Source of the DNA: CAYJBH01 sp964370825 | GTDB lineage: Bacteria; Bacillota; Clostridia; Oscillospirales; Ruminococcaceae | Direction of reading: 5' to 3' | Assembly: GCA_964370825.1 (NCBI GenBank) | Contig: CAYJKY010000020.1 | Coordinates: 1-58,722 of the forward strand | DNA length: 58,722 nt | Shown here: positions 41,822-49,843 of the stretch, piece after piece | How the letters are laid out: the number at the start of each line of letters is the position of its first letter | How positions within the stretch are numbered: position 1 is the first letter of the stretch | Notes under the pieces: generated by a model | Seen by the model: only the letters and a program-made list of their open reading frames with translations | What the model was told of the DNA's origin: nothing | Databases searched by the model: none | Made by a program: the position numbers and the translations under genes

Positions 41822-42883
41822 TCATTTCTTATTTGACTTATTGTAAAATGGAAGTTCACAGCGTTTAGCTCCCACCCTTTTACCGCGAATAACTATTTCA
41901 TAAACCTCAGCATCAGAATCTACTATTGCCATTGCGTAAGCGCCGCCAAGGGTGGGGCAATGTGTTCCCGAGGTAACAACCCCTACCTTAATATCACCTA
42001 CCATTATCTCCTCGCCACCACGCGCAATTCCTCTACCGGTAATCTGCAGGCCTATCCTGAAATTGGGAGTGCCTTGCTCCAATGCCTTTTTCCCGATAAA
42101 GTCTTCTTTATTAAACTTTACGGCAAAGTTAAGCCCACAGTCAATTGGCGAGATGTTTTGAGAAAGTTCATGTCCGTATAGCGGCATTCCGGCCTCAAAA
42201 CGCAGTGTGTCGCGACATCCAAGCCCACATGGGGTTACATCGGGATGAGCTATAATCGCAGAATAAAGCTTTCCCGCATCTTCGGCTTTGCAGTACAGTT
42301 CATATCCATCCTCGCCGGTATATCCCGTTTTTGAGACAAGACATTCAATGCCGGAAACCTTCATCTTGTCCACAAAACTGTAATAGGCGGATGGTAGGTC
42401 AGAGCTTACAAGAGTCTGTAATATCTCCTTTGCAAGCGGTCCCTGCAGTGCAAGCTGTGCAATTTTGTCGGACTGATCTTTAAACTCTACTTCATCGATG
42501 AGATTTTGCGAGATATATTCATAATCCTTCTCATGGTTTGCGGCATTTCCTACTATAATATAACGGTTTTTTGTTATGCAGTAGACAAGTAGGTCATCCA
42601 CCGTTCCACCGTCCGGATAGCACATCGGGCTGTACCTAACGCGCCCCGGCTCTAAGCTGTCAAAACTGTTGGTTAGAATTTTGTTAAGACACTCTATCGA
42701 ATTATCCCCGGTAAGCAAAAATTCAGTCATGTGTGAGACATCAAACAACCCTGCCTTACTGCGAACCGCATTATGTTCTGCCACTATACCCTCATACTGA
42801 ACCGGCAGATCATATCCGGCAAATTCAACCATTCTCCCCTTTTGTTCGATATGGTTATTGTATAGCGGAGTTTTTTTACCCAT
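41822..42883 (-). CDS. gcvT: Aminomethyltransferase (T protein)
   Basis: A 353-residue folate-binding T protein: HNAVRSKAGLFDVSHMTEFL, YTGEDGYELYC, LRFEAGMPLYGHEL and a GcvT C-terminal barrel. It transfers the methylene group to tetrahydrofolate and releases ammonia. First gene of the gcv operon, with GAGGGG before the ATG and a consensus promoter 67-95 bases upstream. No glycine riboswitch is recognisable in the leader. Confidence 0.94.
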   Translation of the reverse strand: MGKKTPLYNNHIEQKGRMVEFAGYDLPVQYEGIVAEHNAVRSKAGLFDVSHMTEFLLTGDNSIECLNKILTNSFDSLEPGRVRYSPMCYPDGGTVDDLLVYCITKNRYIIVGNAANHEKDYEYISQNLIDEVEFKDQSDKIAQLALQGPLAKEILQTLVSSDLPSAYYSFVDKMKVSGIECLVSKTGYTGEDGYELYCKAEDAGKLYSAIIAHPDVTPCGLGCRDTLRFEAGMPLYGHELSQNISPIDCGLNFAVKFNKEDFIGKKALEQGTPNFRIGLQITGRGIARGGEEIMVGDIKVGVVTSGTHCPTLGGAYAMAIVDSDAEVYEIVIRGKRVGAKRCELPFYNKSNKK

Positions 42884-42949
42884 ATTCCCCTCGTTTTACT
42901 TCTTGTTTAAACTGCGTAGACTGCACTCTCTCTTACCTCAGCTAAGGTT

Positions 42950-42978
42950 ATAATAATATAATTACCGCCCGTTGTCAA
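42950..42978 (-). promoter_or_regulatory. Promoter of the gcv operon
   Basis: Minus strand TTGACA (42973-42978), 17-base spacer, TATTAT (42950-42955). The leader of about 60 bases contains only a small ACCT...AGGT hairpin. Confidence 0.75.
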
Positions 42979-43105
42979 CATCATTTTACAACAAAATCGA
43001 TTACATTAATAGCGAAACCGGCAAATGTTAACTTATATGTTACATTTTTCAAAAAATACAACTATATTACATTGAATTAACATAGTTTAAGGCTAATATT
43101 AAATC

Positions 43106-43300
43106 ACAGAATAAATAAGAGTTATACAAGGCATCTCGGAAGGTAGACCTTATAATAAATATAACTACAATCCTCTCCATTCACAACAACAATTCTTCAT
43201 CAATAGTATTTTTTCACAACATAACATCATTTTTATACAATCACCAAACAATTTGACTACCTTCCGTTTTCAACCCCTCCGCCATGTATGGCGGAGGGGA
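43106..43300 (+). ncRNA. Candidate C-rich small RNA 1
   Basis: A 10-bp basal stem CGGAAGGTAG (43137-43146)/CTACCTTCCG (43257-43266) closes a 110-nt, mostly unpaired A/C-rich loop holding TCCTCTCCAT (43171-43180). A 3' hairpin of 11-12 pairs follows (CCCCTCCGCCAT/ATGGCGGAGGGG, 43274-43299). A plausible plus-strand promoter is TTGAAT (43072-43077), 16 bases, TAATAT (43094-43099). The unpaired CCTCTCCAT could pair with ribosome sites plus start codons. Its neighbour at 43416 has the same architecture with different stem bases. No T run follows the 3' hairpin, so the 3' end is uncertain. Confidence 0.55.
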
Positions 43301-43415
43301 TATTAAATAGTGTAGCATCCGGCCATTTCATGTTAATTATTATGAAAAAACCACATAAATGTTTACAGAAAATACACATAATAAACATAAGTATAGATTA
43401 CTATATAATCAATGG

Positions 43416-43609
43416 ATGAGAAAGGTTTTTATCAACTCATTCGTTAGTATGGCACGAAGGTAGGCTTTCGCATCAAACAGAACTCCAACCTCTCCATAAA
43501 ACACAAATTCATTTCACACTCTTAAACTATTAAAGTTCATACACAATAACTAAGCCTACCGAATCCAAGCACATAAACTCCTTCTTAGAGAAGGAGTTTA
43601 TGTCGTTTT
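43416..43609 (+). ncRNA. Candidate C-rich small RNA 2
   Basis: A 9-bp basal stem GGTAGGCTT (43458-43466)/AAGCCTACC (43552-43560) closes an 85-nt A/C-rich loop with CCTCTCCAT (43488-43496), followed by a 15-bp hairpin at 43571-43603 and CGTTTT, a passable intrinsic terminator on the plus strand. A TATAAT at 43404-43409 with TAAACA 16 bases upstream fits a start near 43416. It is the partner of the RNA at 43106-43300. The two RNAs lie head to tail between gcvT and fucU in a 740-base stretch without genes. Confidence 0.6.
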
Positions 43610-43623
43610 ACATATTGTTATTA

Positions 43624-44055
43624 TTAAACTACTACGCCTTTTTTTAGTATTATGTTAGCATAGAGAGCCCTCTCGCCCGTCATAACGACCAGGCTTGACT
43701 GTTTTACACGTTCGTAAAACTCAAAACGCTCCAGCTGGCCGAAACACTCTGCGCCTCTTTTGTCCTCCGTTGATACTATACTCTTGTATTCGTCCCATAT
43801 TGGGGTTTCAACAGTGTCGCCGGGAACCTTTTCCATTATCAACACAGGTTTTTCAACATAGCTGTCGAGCGGTATTAGTTTAAGTACTGCTTTTAAAATC
43901 TCCGGCACCCCATGTCCATCCAGCCTTATAACCTTTTTTCCAAAGGTATGTCCGGGAAAATTGCCGTCTGCAATACATATTTCGTCGCCATGTCCCATCT
44001 CGGCTAAAGCTTTTAACAACTCGGGTGAGATAATTTCGGGTATTCCTTTTAACAT
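43624..44055 (-). CDS. fucU: L-fucose mutarotase (FucU/RbsD family)
   Basis: A 143-residue FucU-type mutarotase that interconverts sugar anomers. MLKGIPEIISPELLKALAEM, GHGDEICIADGNFPGHTFG and the C-terminal RVKQSSLVVMTGERALYANIILKKG match the family, including the GH and NFP active-site residues. No fucose isomerase or kinase is adjacent, so the sugar served (fucose or ribose) is not certain. Confidence 0.87.
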   Translation of the reverse strand: MLKGIPEIISPELLKALAEMGHGDEICIADGNFPGHTFGKKVIRLDGHGVPEILKAVLKLIPLDSYVEKPVLIMEKVPGDTVETPIWDEYKSIVSTEDKRGAECFGQLERFEFYERVKQSSLVVMTGERALYANIILKKGVVV

Positions 44056-44119
44056 TGTTATATCCTTTCCTTTACTCTATATTTAACCAAAACCTTGAGG
44101 TTGGTTTTCAAGACATTTG

Positions 44120-45046
44120 TTAGTTTTCCTCTTCCTGTGAGCTGTCCTCTTGTGAAATGTCGCTTGTGGATGAAACCTCTTCGGATGAAGCTATTTCACT
44201 TGATTCAATCGAGGATGAAGATACCGACGTACTACTGCTTGAGGAGGATGACGAGGAACTGCTCTGTGCATTATCCGTCTGTTGTTCAATCAATGCCTGT
44301 TCCAATATGTTTTCTGATATGCTGTTAGGAGCCGGAGTTGCAGCCGCCGGCGCGGAGGTAACCTCGGTCATAGTCTCAACCTTCATTTCGCTCTCTGAAA
44401 TTGCGTGAATAAAGTATCCGTCACCGTTTCTCTTTAAAATATAATCAAGGTATTTAATTGGTGCCATGTCTGAATTAATCGTCTCGATAGATACACCGGC
44501 AGGTTGTTTGTAACCAACCGTCAATCGCTTTAGGTCGCCATCGTTCTCAATTGAAATAACCTCCGGAATATAGTTTATCGGCTGTGAGGTGATGGGGATA
44601 ACATAACTCTGTCTCGTCTCATCAAGCACAAACTGTAGACCGCTGTCTACAAAGGTTTCATGCACAAGCTGAAAATCCGGCCCGAACAATGTTAATGCCC
44701 AGTTGTCGACCAGTGCGGTCGGTAGGTACAGCGAACCAAACTCGTCACGTTCAAACAGGGATTGATCCTCCCGAGACAGTGCAAGCCATATTGCAGCCTG
44801 ACGCAGTGTATTCGGCGGTGCTGTTTCCAGCGACTCAAAGGGTAACGGATCGAGCAACACCAAAGGTGTGATAAATTCTGCGTAATATTCTCTTTCCTCG
44901 GTGTCGTCGAAAAATGCCCTGATAGCACCTGTTGCAGAGGCAATGATGCTAAAGACACCAAGTGCCATCAAAAGTACAACCGCGGCACCTATAACCATCC
45001 GCCGTGTTCTTCTTGCCTCTCTTCTTAACTTTTCGCTTTTTGCCAT
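44120..45046 (-). CDS. Single-pass membrane protein with Ser-rich tail
   Basis: A 308-residue protein I cannot place in a family. It has a basic N-terminus (KSEKLRREARRTRRM), a membrane helix near residues 17-40, an extracellular domain of about 190 residues (NTLRQAAIWLALSREDQSLF, then a beta-rich stretch), and a low-complexity C-terminus with a run of about eleven Ser and an acidic Ser/Glu end. Topology suggests an anchored extracellular domain. It follows rmlB by 71 bases on the same strand, so a role in envelope glycan assembly is possible but unproved. Confidence 0.7.
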   Translation of the reverse strand: MAKSEKLRREARRTRRMVIGAAVVLLMALGVFSIIASATGAIRAFFDDTEEREYYAEFITPLVLLDPLPFESLETAPPNTLRQAAIWLALSREDQSLFERDEFGSLYLPTALVDNWALTLFGPDFQLVHETFVDSGLQFVLDETRQSYVIPITSQPINYIPEVISIENDGDLKRLTVGYKQPAGVSIETINSDMAPIKYLDYILKRNGDGYFIHAISESEMKVETMTEVTSAPAAATPAPNSISENILEQALIEQQTDNAQSSSSSSSSSSSTSVSSSSIESSEIASSEEVSSTSDISQEDSSQEEEN

Positions 45047-45117
45047 AATTATATACGATTACAACATATCATAGCATCATACTCCATGACATGTCTCGCA
45101 CCTTTCTTTTTGTTTGT

Positions 45118-46137
45118 CTATTTACTTTTTAGTTTTTGCAACCAGTCGGTATTATTGATATACCATTCGATGGTGCTCACTATGCCATTTTCAAAGGCTG
45201 TTTCCGGCTTCCATCCGATTTCTCGTCCGATTTTTTCGGGGTCAATTCCGTATCGACGGTCGTGTCCCTTCCTATCCTCAACATAGCTGATGATATCCTC
45301 GGTAATTTCGCTGTCATACCGCTTTGCGAGCTCGGCAATTATTGTTTTTACTATAACTATGTTTGTTCTCTCGTTATGACCTCCAATGTTGTACACCTCA
45401 GAAAGCTTGCCCTTCTCCAGCACCATCTGAATAGCCTTACAGTGATCCTCAACATAAAGCCAGTCACGCACATTAAGCCCGTCACCGTAAACCGGAAGCG
45501 GCTTTTTCTGCTTTGCATTCTCTATCATTAAAGGTATAAGCTTTTCCGGAAACTGATATGGACCGTAATTGTTGCTACACCGTGTGATATTTACCGGTAG
45601 CTTAAAGGTATCGCCGTATGCAAGCACAAACATATCTGCCGATGCCTTGGCGGCACTGTAGGGTGAATGGGGGTTAATGGGGGTATCCTCGGTAAAAAAG
45701 CCTTCGTCTCCAAGGCTTCCATATACCTCGTCGGTAGACACCTGCAAAAATCTTGCACCCTCCTTATAACTGTCGTTACCAAGCTGCCAAACCTCCCTTG
45801 CCACGTCGAGAAGTGTTGTAGTTCCAAGAACATTAGTACGCACAAAAACCGATGGATCGGTAATGCTACGGTCTACATGGCTCTCAGCAGCAAAGTTAAC
45901 GACATAATCTATGTCGTATTCCACCATAAGCTTTTTACACAGCTCGGCGTCACAGATATCGCCCTTTACAAAGTGGTAACGCTCGTCTGACTCTACCTGC
46001 GAAAGATTGTCAAGATTTCCGGCATAGGTCAGCTTATCCAGATTTACCACCCTGATATCGCTATAATTTTTTAACAGGTATATGATAAAATTTGACCCGA
46101 TAAAACCCGCTCCGCCGGTAACAAGATAATTTTTCAT
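45118..46137 (-). CDS. rmlB: dTDP-glucose 4,6-dehydratase
   Basis: A 339-residue short-chain dehydrogenase: NAD-binding VTGGAGFIGSNFI, the dehydratase block SVDEVYGSL (read as STDEVYGSLG) and the catalytic YxxxK in YSAAKASAD, with FKLPVNITRCSNNYGPYQFPEKLIP. Second step of dTDP-L-rhamnose synthesis. It is separated from rmlD by a 148-base gap with a hairpin cassette. Confidence 0.94.
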   Translation of the reverse strand: MKNYLVTGGAGFIGSNFIIYLLKNYSDIRVVNLDKLTYAGNLDNLSQVESDERYHFVKGDICDAELCKKLMVEYDIDYVVNFAAESHVDRSITDPSVFVRTNVLGTTTLLDVAREVWQLGNDSYKEGARFLQVSTDEVYGSLGDEGFFTEDTPINPHSPYSAAKASADMFVLAYGDTFKLPVNITRCSNNYGPYQFPEKLIPLMIENAKQKKPLPVYGDGLNVRDWLYVEDHCKAIQMVLEKGKLSEVYNIGGHNERTNIVIVKTIIAELAKRYDSEITEDIISYVEDRKGHDRRYGIDPEKIGREIGWKPETAFENGIVSTIEWYINNTDWLQKLKSK

Positions 46138-46205
46138 CTAATTCCCCTCACTAATTTATAATCAGTTAATTTTAAAAAAGATACATCATTTTTAAAAATT
46201 ATGAT

Positions 46206-46284
46206 GTAGTTCAAGTGCATTTCATGCACTATAATCAAGCAAAGCTTGCTCTTGAAAAACAATATATTTTTCAAGTTGAACTGC
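46206..46284 (-). repeat. 79-bp hairpin cassette, copy 2 (3' end of rmlD)
   Basis: Inverted termini GTAGTTCA (46206-46213) and TGAACTGC (46277-46284), with the same three internal hairpins as the copy at 34724-34802. In both places the cassette has the same orientation relative to the gene and begins at or within a few bases of the stop codon (rmlD stop 46286-46288). Confidence 0.85.
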
Positions 46285-46285
46285 T

Positions 46286-47200
46286 TTATATACTTCTCTT
46301 ATCCTGCAACTGGATGTTGGTCTCGATGTATTCCCTCATGTAATCCGCAAGTGCAACATCCCATTTTCTCATTTTATCACCTATGGTGTTTCGCAACATG
46401 GAGTTGCTGAGCACAGAATATGCCGGACGTTTCGCCGGTGTGGGGTACTCTCTGCTTGAGCAGGGTCTCACCCTCGTGGTACTGCTCAGATGCCTTGCTA
46501 TTTCACAAGTGAAGCCGTACCAGGTTGTGTTTCCGTTACCGACACAGTGATAAAGACCGTATTCCTCGGTTACTGCTACCGCTAAAAGATGATGTGCAAG
46601 ATCCTCCGCATTGGTTGGGCATCCCCACTGATCGTTGACCACGTTTATTGAATCTCTCTCGGTACAGAGGTTAATCATAGTTTTTACAAAGTTTTTTCCT
46701 GTTCTGCCATACAGCCAAGCTGTGCGTACTATAAAGTAACGAGAGCAAAAGTCCGAGACATATTTTTCACCAAGCAACTTGGTTTTTCCATATGCGGTAA
46801 CCGGTATGGTAGGTGAACCCTCGATATACGGTTCGTTTGCAGAACCGTCGAAAACATAGTCGGTAGAAATGTGCATAAATTTTGCACCGACAGCCTCGGC
46901 TGCCTGGGCAAGATTTCGCGGCACTATTGCATTCCCCTGCAACGCCTCGTCCTGCATACTCTCACAATCGTCCACACGGGTGAAAGCGGCACAGTTAAAA
47001 ATCACATCCGGCTGCAACTCGGTAATCGCTGTTAGGGTGACCTCACGATCTGCCGCATTTAGCTCATGCATATCCACAGCAACAAGCTCTGCTCCGTCAT
47101 AAATCTCCGGTATTTCGCCGAGAACCGAACGACCCTCGGTAAGTATTCGAATAAGCTCGGTACCAAGCTGACCCTTATGCCCTACTATCATAATTCTCAT
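46286..47200 (-). CDS. rmlD: dTDP-4-dehydrorhamnose reductase
   Basis: A 304-residue reductase for the last step of dTDP-L-rhamnose synthesis: MIVGHKGQLGTELIRIL, FNCAAFTRVDDCE, HISTDYVFDGSA, and the catalytic YGKTKLLGE. The start is set at MRIMIVGH (47200). An AAGGAAG site lies upstream. The epimerase gene rmlC, which must act before this enzyme, is missing from the cluster. Confidence 0.93.
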   Translation of the reverse strand: MRIMIVGHKGQLGTELIRILTEGRSVLGEIPEIYDGAELVAVDMHELNAADREVTLTAITELQPDVIFNCAAFTRVDDCESMQDEALQGNAIVPRNLAQAAEAVGAKFMHISTDYVFDGSANEPYIEGSPTIPVTAYGKTKLLGEKYVSDFCSRYFIVRTAWLYGRTGKNFVKTMINLCTERDSINVVNDQWGCPTNAEDLAHHLLAVAVTEEYGLYHCVGNGNTTWYGFTCEIARHLSSTTRVRPCSSREYPTPAKRPAYSVLSNSMLRNTIGDKMRKWDVALADYMREYIETNIQLQDKRSI

Positions 47201-47232
47201 TATAACATTTCTTCCTTTCCTTACCACTTATC

Positions 47233-47279
47233 ATTGACCGTATTGGTCTATCCAATACTTTGCGACCTTTGTGGTCAAT
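47233..47279. repeat. Hairpin cluster between rmlA and rmlD
   Basis: Outer ATTGACC (47233-47239)/GGTCAAT (47273-47279), with GTATTGG-TCTAT-CCAATAC (47240-47258) and GACC...GGTC inside. It starts just past the rmlA stop (47283) on the minus strand, like the other 3' hairpin arrays. Confidence 0.6.
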
Positions 47280-47282
47280 TCG

Positions 47283-48158
47283 TTATATTTCCACCGTTTC
47301 GGCGATATTAAGCAGATATTTTCCGTATTCCGTCTGCTTGTGTTTTTCTGCCAACAGTTTAAGTTTATCCCTATCAATAAAGCCCTGCCGATATGCTATC
47401 TCCTCAGGGCAGGCTATGTACAGTCCCTGTCTTGTCTGCACCGCTTCGACAAAGTTGGCAGCATCTAACATTGCGCGATGGTTTCCTGTGTCCAGCCATG
47501 CCATACCTCGACCGAACAGTTCTACCGACAGCTCACCTCGCTCAAGGTAATGGTTGTTAACCGAGGTTATCTCGATTTCTCCCCTTGCCGATGGCTTAAC
47601 ATTTTTTGCTATCTCCACCACCCTATTATCGTAAAAATACAATCCGGGTACAGCATAGTTGCTCTTGGGGGTTTCCGGTTTTTCCTCAATGGATAGAACC
47701 TTTCCGGTGCGGTCAAACTCCACAACACCGAACTCACTCGGGTTGCTGACATGGTAACCGAAGATGGTTGCCCCTTCCTCCTTTTCTGCCGCAGCTTTGA
47801 GCCTTGCAGAAAATCCGTAGCCGTAGAATATGTTATCGCCCAGAACCAGTGCAACGCTATCGCTGCCAATAAATTCCTCGCCCACCAAAAATGCGTCGGC
47901 AAGTCCACGTGGCTCGGTTTGAACTGCATAGGTAAAACTCATTCCCCAATCGCTACCATCGCCAAGCAGTTCCTTAAATCCTTCGATATCTCGCGGAGTG
48001 GAGATTATAAGAACCTCCTTTATTCCTGCAAGCATTACGGTGGAAAGCGGATAGTAGATCATCGGCTTGTCGTAAACGGTAAGCATCTGCTTTGATACCG
48101 CAAGTGTAGACGGGTATAACCTGGTTCCGGCACCGCCTGCTAACACAATTCCTTTCAT
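47283..48158 (-). CDS. rmlA: Glucose-1-phosphate thymidylyltransferase
   Basis: A 291-residue nucleotidyltransferase: MKGIVLAGGAGTRLYPSTLA, the product-binding LVLGDNIFYG, VEFDRTGKVLSIEEKP and WLDTGNHRAMLDAA. First step of dTDP-rhamnose synthesis. It follows the glycosyltransferase gene by two bases and shares its promoter. Confidence 0.95.
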   Translation of the reverse strand: MKGIVLAGGAGTRLYPSTLAVSKQMLTVYDKPMIYYPLSTVMLAGIKEVLIISTPRDIEGFKELLGDGSDWGMSFTYAVQTEPRGLADAFLVGEEFIGSDSVALVLGDNIFYGYGFSARLKAAAEKEEGATIFGYHVSNPSEFGVVEFDRTGKVLSIEEKPETPKSNYAVPGLYFYDNRVVEIAKNVKPSARGEIEITSVNNHYLERGELSVELFGRGMAWLDTGNHRAMLDAANFVEAVQTRQGLYIACPEEIAYRQGFIDRDKLKLLAEKHKQTEYGKYLLNIAETVEI

Positions 48159-48160
48159 TA

Positions 48161-48955
48161 TTAATCCTTTCCGCTTGATGAATGTTCGTTATAAATTTTG
48201 GGGCGTACAATGCCCCACCTCACAAAAAAGGTAAACATGGAAAACAGCTGTAAAAAAAAGAAATTTATCTTTTTGCGAGGTTTTCTCTGCCAAAGGTGTT
48301 GTACCGTTGTTACAGGGAGGTATTTAACACTGCCCTTTTTGAGCATCAGCCTTGTAATGTCGGCATCCTCAAAATATAAAAAATATCTGTCCGAAAATCC
48401 CTTTACCGCCTTTAATTCCTTTGTTTTTGCAATAAAGAAACATCCTGTACAGAAAGAAATTTCCTGCGTTTTATCCAGATCCCTGTCTAGCATAAGATAT
48501 TTTTTTTCAATTTCCGGTAATATTCCGAGCTGTCTTGATATTAACGACAGTGGAGTCGGCGAAAGCTTTGGGGTATACTGCGGGCTACCATCGACAAAAA
48601 TTAGCTTACAGGTTGCCATTACTGCGTTTTCTGCAACCATTGCCTCGGATAAAAGGGTTAAACTGTCTTCAAAAAGAATTATATCGGGGTTTACCACAGC
48701 GTGAAATTCGCTGTTTGATAGTTCTATTGCAAGGTTGTGTGCCAGACCGAATCCTATATTTTTTTCGTTCCTTATAACCACAACATGCTCGTCTTCAATC
48801 TCCTTTAACCGCGCGACCTCTTCTTCACGAGAGGCATTGTCCACAACATAAATTTTATAGTCTATATTCTTGGTGTGTTCTATTATACTGCAAACAGCAG
48901 CGATAGTTTCATCACTGCAGTTAAAGTTTACAATCGAAACGGTAAGACGGGGCAT
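48161..48955 (-). CDS. Glycosyltransferase family 2 (rhamnosyltransferase-like)
   Basis: A 264-residue GT-A enzyme with LTVSIVNFNCSDETI, YVVDNASREEEV, the metal-binding AVVNPDIILFEDSL, TGCFFIAKTKELKAVKGFSD and YFEDADITRLMLKKG. The layout is that of bacterial rhamnosyl- and related transferases. Located directly before rmlA, it probably uses dTDP-rhamnose, by inference from context. Confidence 0.87.
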   Translation of the reverse strand: MPRLTVSIVNFNCSDETIAAVCSIIEHTKNIDYKIYVVDNASREEEVARLKEIEDEHVVVIRNEKNIGFGLAHNLAIELSNSEFHAVVNPDIILFEDSLTLLSEAMVAENAVMATCKLIFVDGSPQYTPKLSPTPLSLISRQLGILPEIEKKYLMLDRDLDKTQEISFCTGCFFIAKTKELKAVKGFSDRYFLYFEDADITRLMLKKGSVKYLPVTTVQHLWQRKPRKKINFFFLQLFSMFTFFVRWGIVRPKIYNEHSSSGKD

Positions 48956-48976
48956 TAAATTCTCCGAGACATATAC

Positions 48977-49005
48977 ATTTTAACATCAATATTATTTTTT
49001 TGCAA
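48977..49005 (-). promoter_or_regulatory. Promoter of the GT2-rmlA-rmlD unit
   Basis: Minus strand TTGCAA (49000-49005), 17-base spacer, TAAAAT (48977-48982), with CGGAGA before the ATG. It abuts the stop codon of the NYN gene. Confidence 0.65.
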
Positions 49006-49006
49006 G

Positions 49007-49720
49007 TTATTTGTTTTTTACAAGCACTATGCTACGGCTCTTTTTCTTCTCGTCGTACTCTAGCGTTGTCTCAAACCTTCCGGTGCTTTCCAACAGCTTA
49101 TAAAGTTTTGCATAGCCATAGTTTCGAGAGTCGAAGTCGGGAAACTGCCTTGAAATAATTGTACCGAGTTTAGAGAGCATCATTGTGCCATCCTCCTCGC
49201 TGTCCTTGTCGATAATTCTTCTAACCTCGTCTACCATCTTTTCAGGCATCTTCTTGTGCACCGCGGCCAGTGGTTTTTCCTCCACCAATAGTGCCTCGAG
49301 TATGGTAAACTTGTTGCACGCGGAACGAAACGCTACCGGTGTTTTTTGCTCGCCCATGCCGAGTACATACATCGCCGTCTCCCTAAGCCTTTGTGCGAGC
49401 CTTGTAAAATCGCTGTCGCTGGAGACAAGACAAAAGCCATCAACATTACCGGCATATAGAATATCCATTGCATCGATAATCATTGCGCTGTCGGTTGCAT
49501 TTTTGCCCTGGGTGTAGCTGAACTGCTGAACAGGTGTTATTCCGTGCTCTAACAATGTTTTCTTCCATGCGGTCATGTCGGTACTGGTGAAATCACCGTA
49601 TATGCGACGATATGCAGGTGTCCACTCTCGTGAGAGCTCCTCAATAATTGCCTTTATGTATTTTGGAGAAATGTTCTCCGCATCGATTAAAAGTGCAATG
49701 CTACGCTCATTAATATTCAT
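49007..49720 (-). CDS. NYN-domain (LabA-like) protein with OST-HTH-like C-terminus
   Basis: A 237-residue protein. Residues 1-140 form a NYN PIN-like nuclease fold: ALLIDAENISPKYI, TDSAMIIDAMDILY and FCLVSSDSDFTRLAQRLRE contain the conserved acidic residues. The C-terminal 75 residues (DEEDGTMMLSKLGTIISRQFP-like region, YGYAKLYKLLESTGRFE) resemble an OST-HTH/LOTUS RNA-binding domain. Together they suggest an RNA-targeting nuclease. No partner gene is evident. Confidence 0.85.
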   Translation of the reverse strand: MNINERSIALLIDAENISPKYIKAIIEELSREWTPAYRRIYGDFTSTDMTAWKKTLLEHGITPVQQFSYTQGKNATDSAMIIDAMDILYAGNVDGFCLVSSDSDFTRLAQRLRETAMYVLGMGEQKTPVAFRSACNKFTILEALLVEEKPLAAVHKKMPEKMVDEVRRIIDKDSEEDGTMMLSKLGTIISRQFPDFDSRNYGYAKLYKLLESTGRFETTLEYDEKKKSRSIVLVKNK

Positions 49721-49762
49721 ATTATTATTTTATGACCATTCCTTCCTGAATTTTGTCCGTTT

Positions 49763-49842
49763 CTACCTCGGTAATGTGGTAGAATTTGAGCGTTTTCAGC
49801 TCTCATACACAAAATTTGTGGTTTGAAAATTTATTTTTCAAG
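49763..49842. repeat. Hairpin array after serS
   Basis: Four small hairpins in 80 bases: CTACC/GGTAG (49763-49782), GAGC/GCTC (49788-49802), CACAAAATTTGTG (49808-49820) and TTGAAAA/TTTTCAA (49823-49841). The last begins directly past the serS stop and repeats the ACTTGAAAAA start of the 79-bp cassettes. Confidence 0.6.
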
Positions 49843-49843
49843 T

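Noticed and set aside
42884..43130. Possible glycine riboswitch before gcvT
   Set aside because: The gcv leader is only about 60 bases after a consensus promoter and lacks the tandem glycine aptamer sequences; the structured RNAs further away read on the other strand.
43137..43300. 6S RNA as identity of the 43-kb RNAs
   Set aside because: 6S RNA has long internal stems around a central bubble; here the interior is a long A/C-rich single-stranded loop.
43441..43620. Hairpin at 43571-43603 as the terminator of fucU
   Set aside because: On the minus strand no T run follows the stem; on the plus strand CGTTTT follows, which fits the end of small RNA 2 better.
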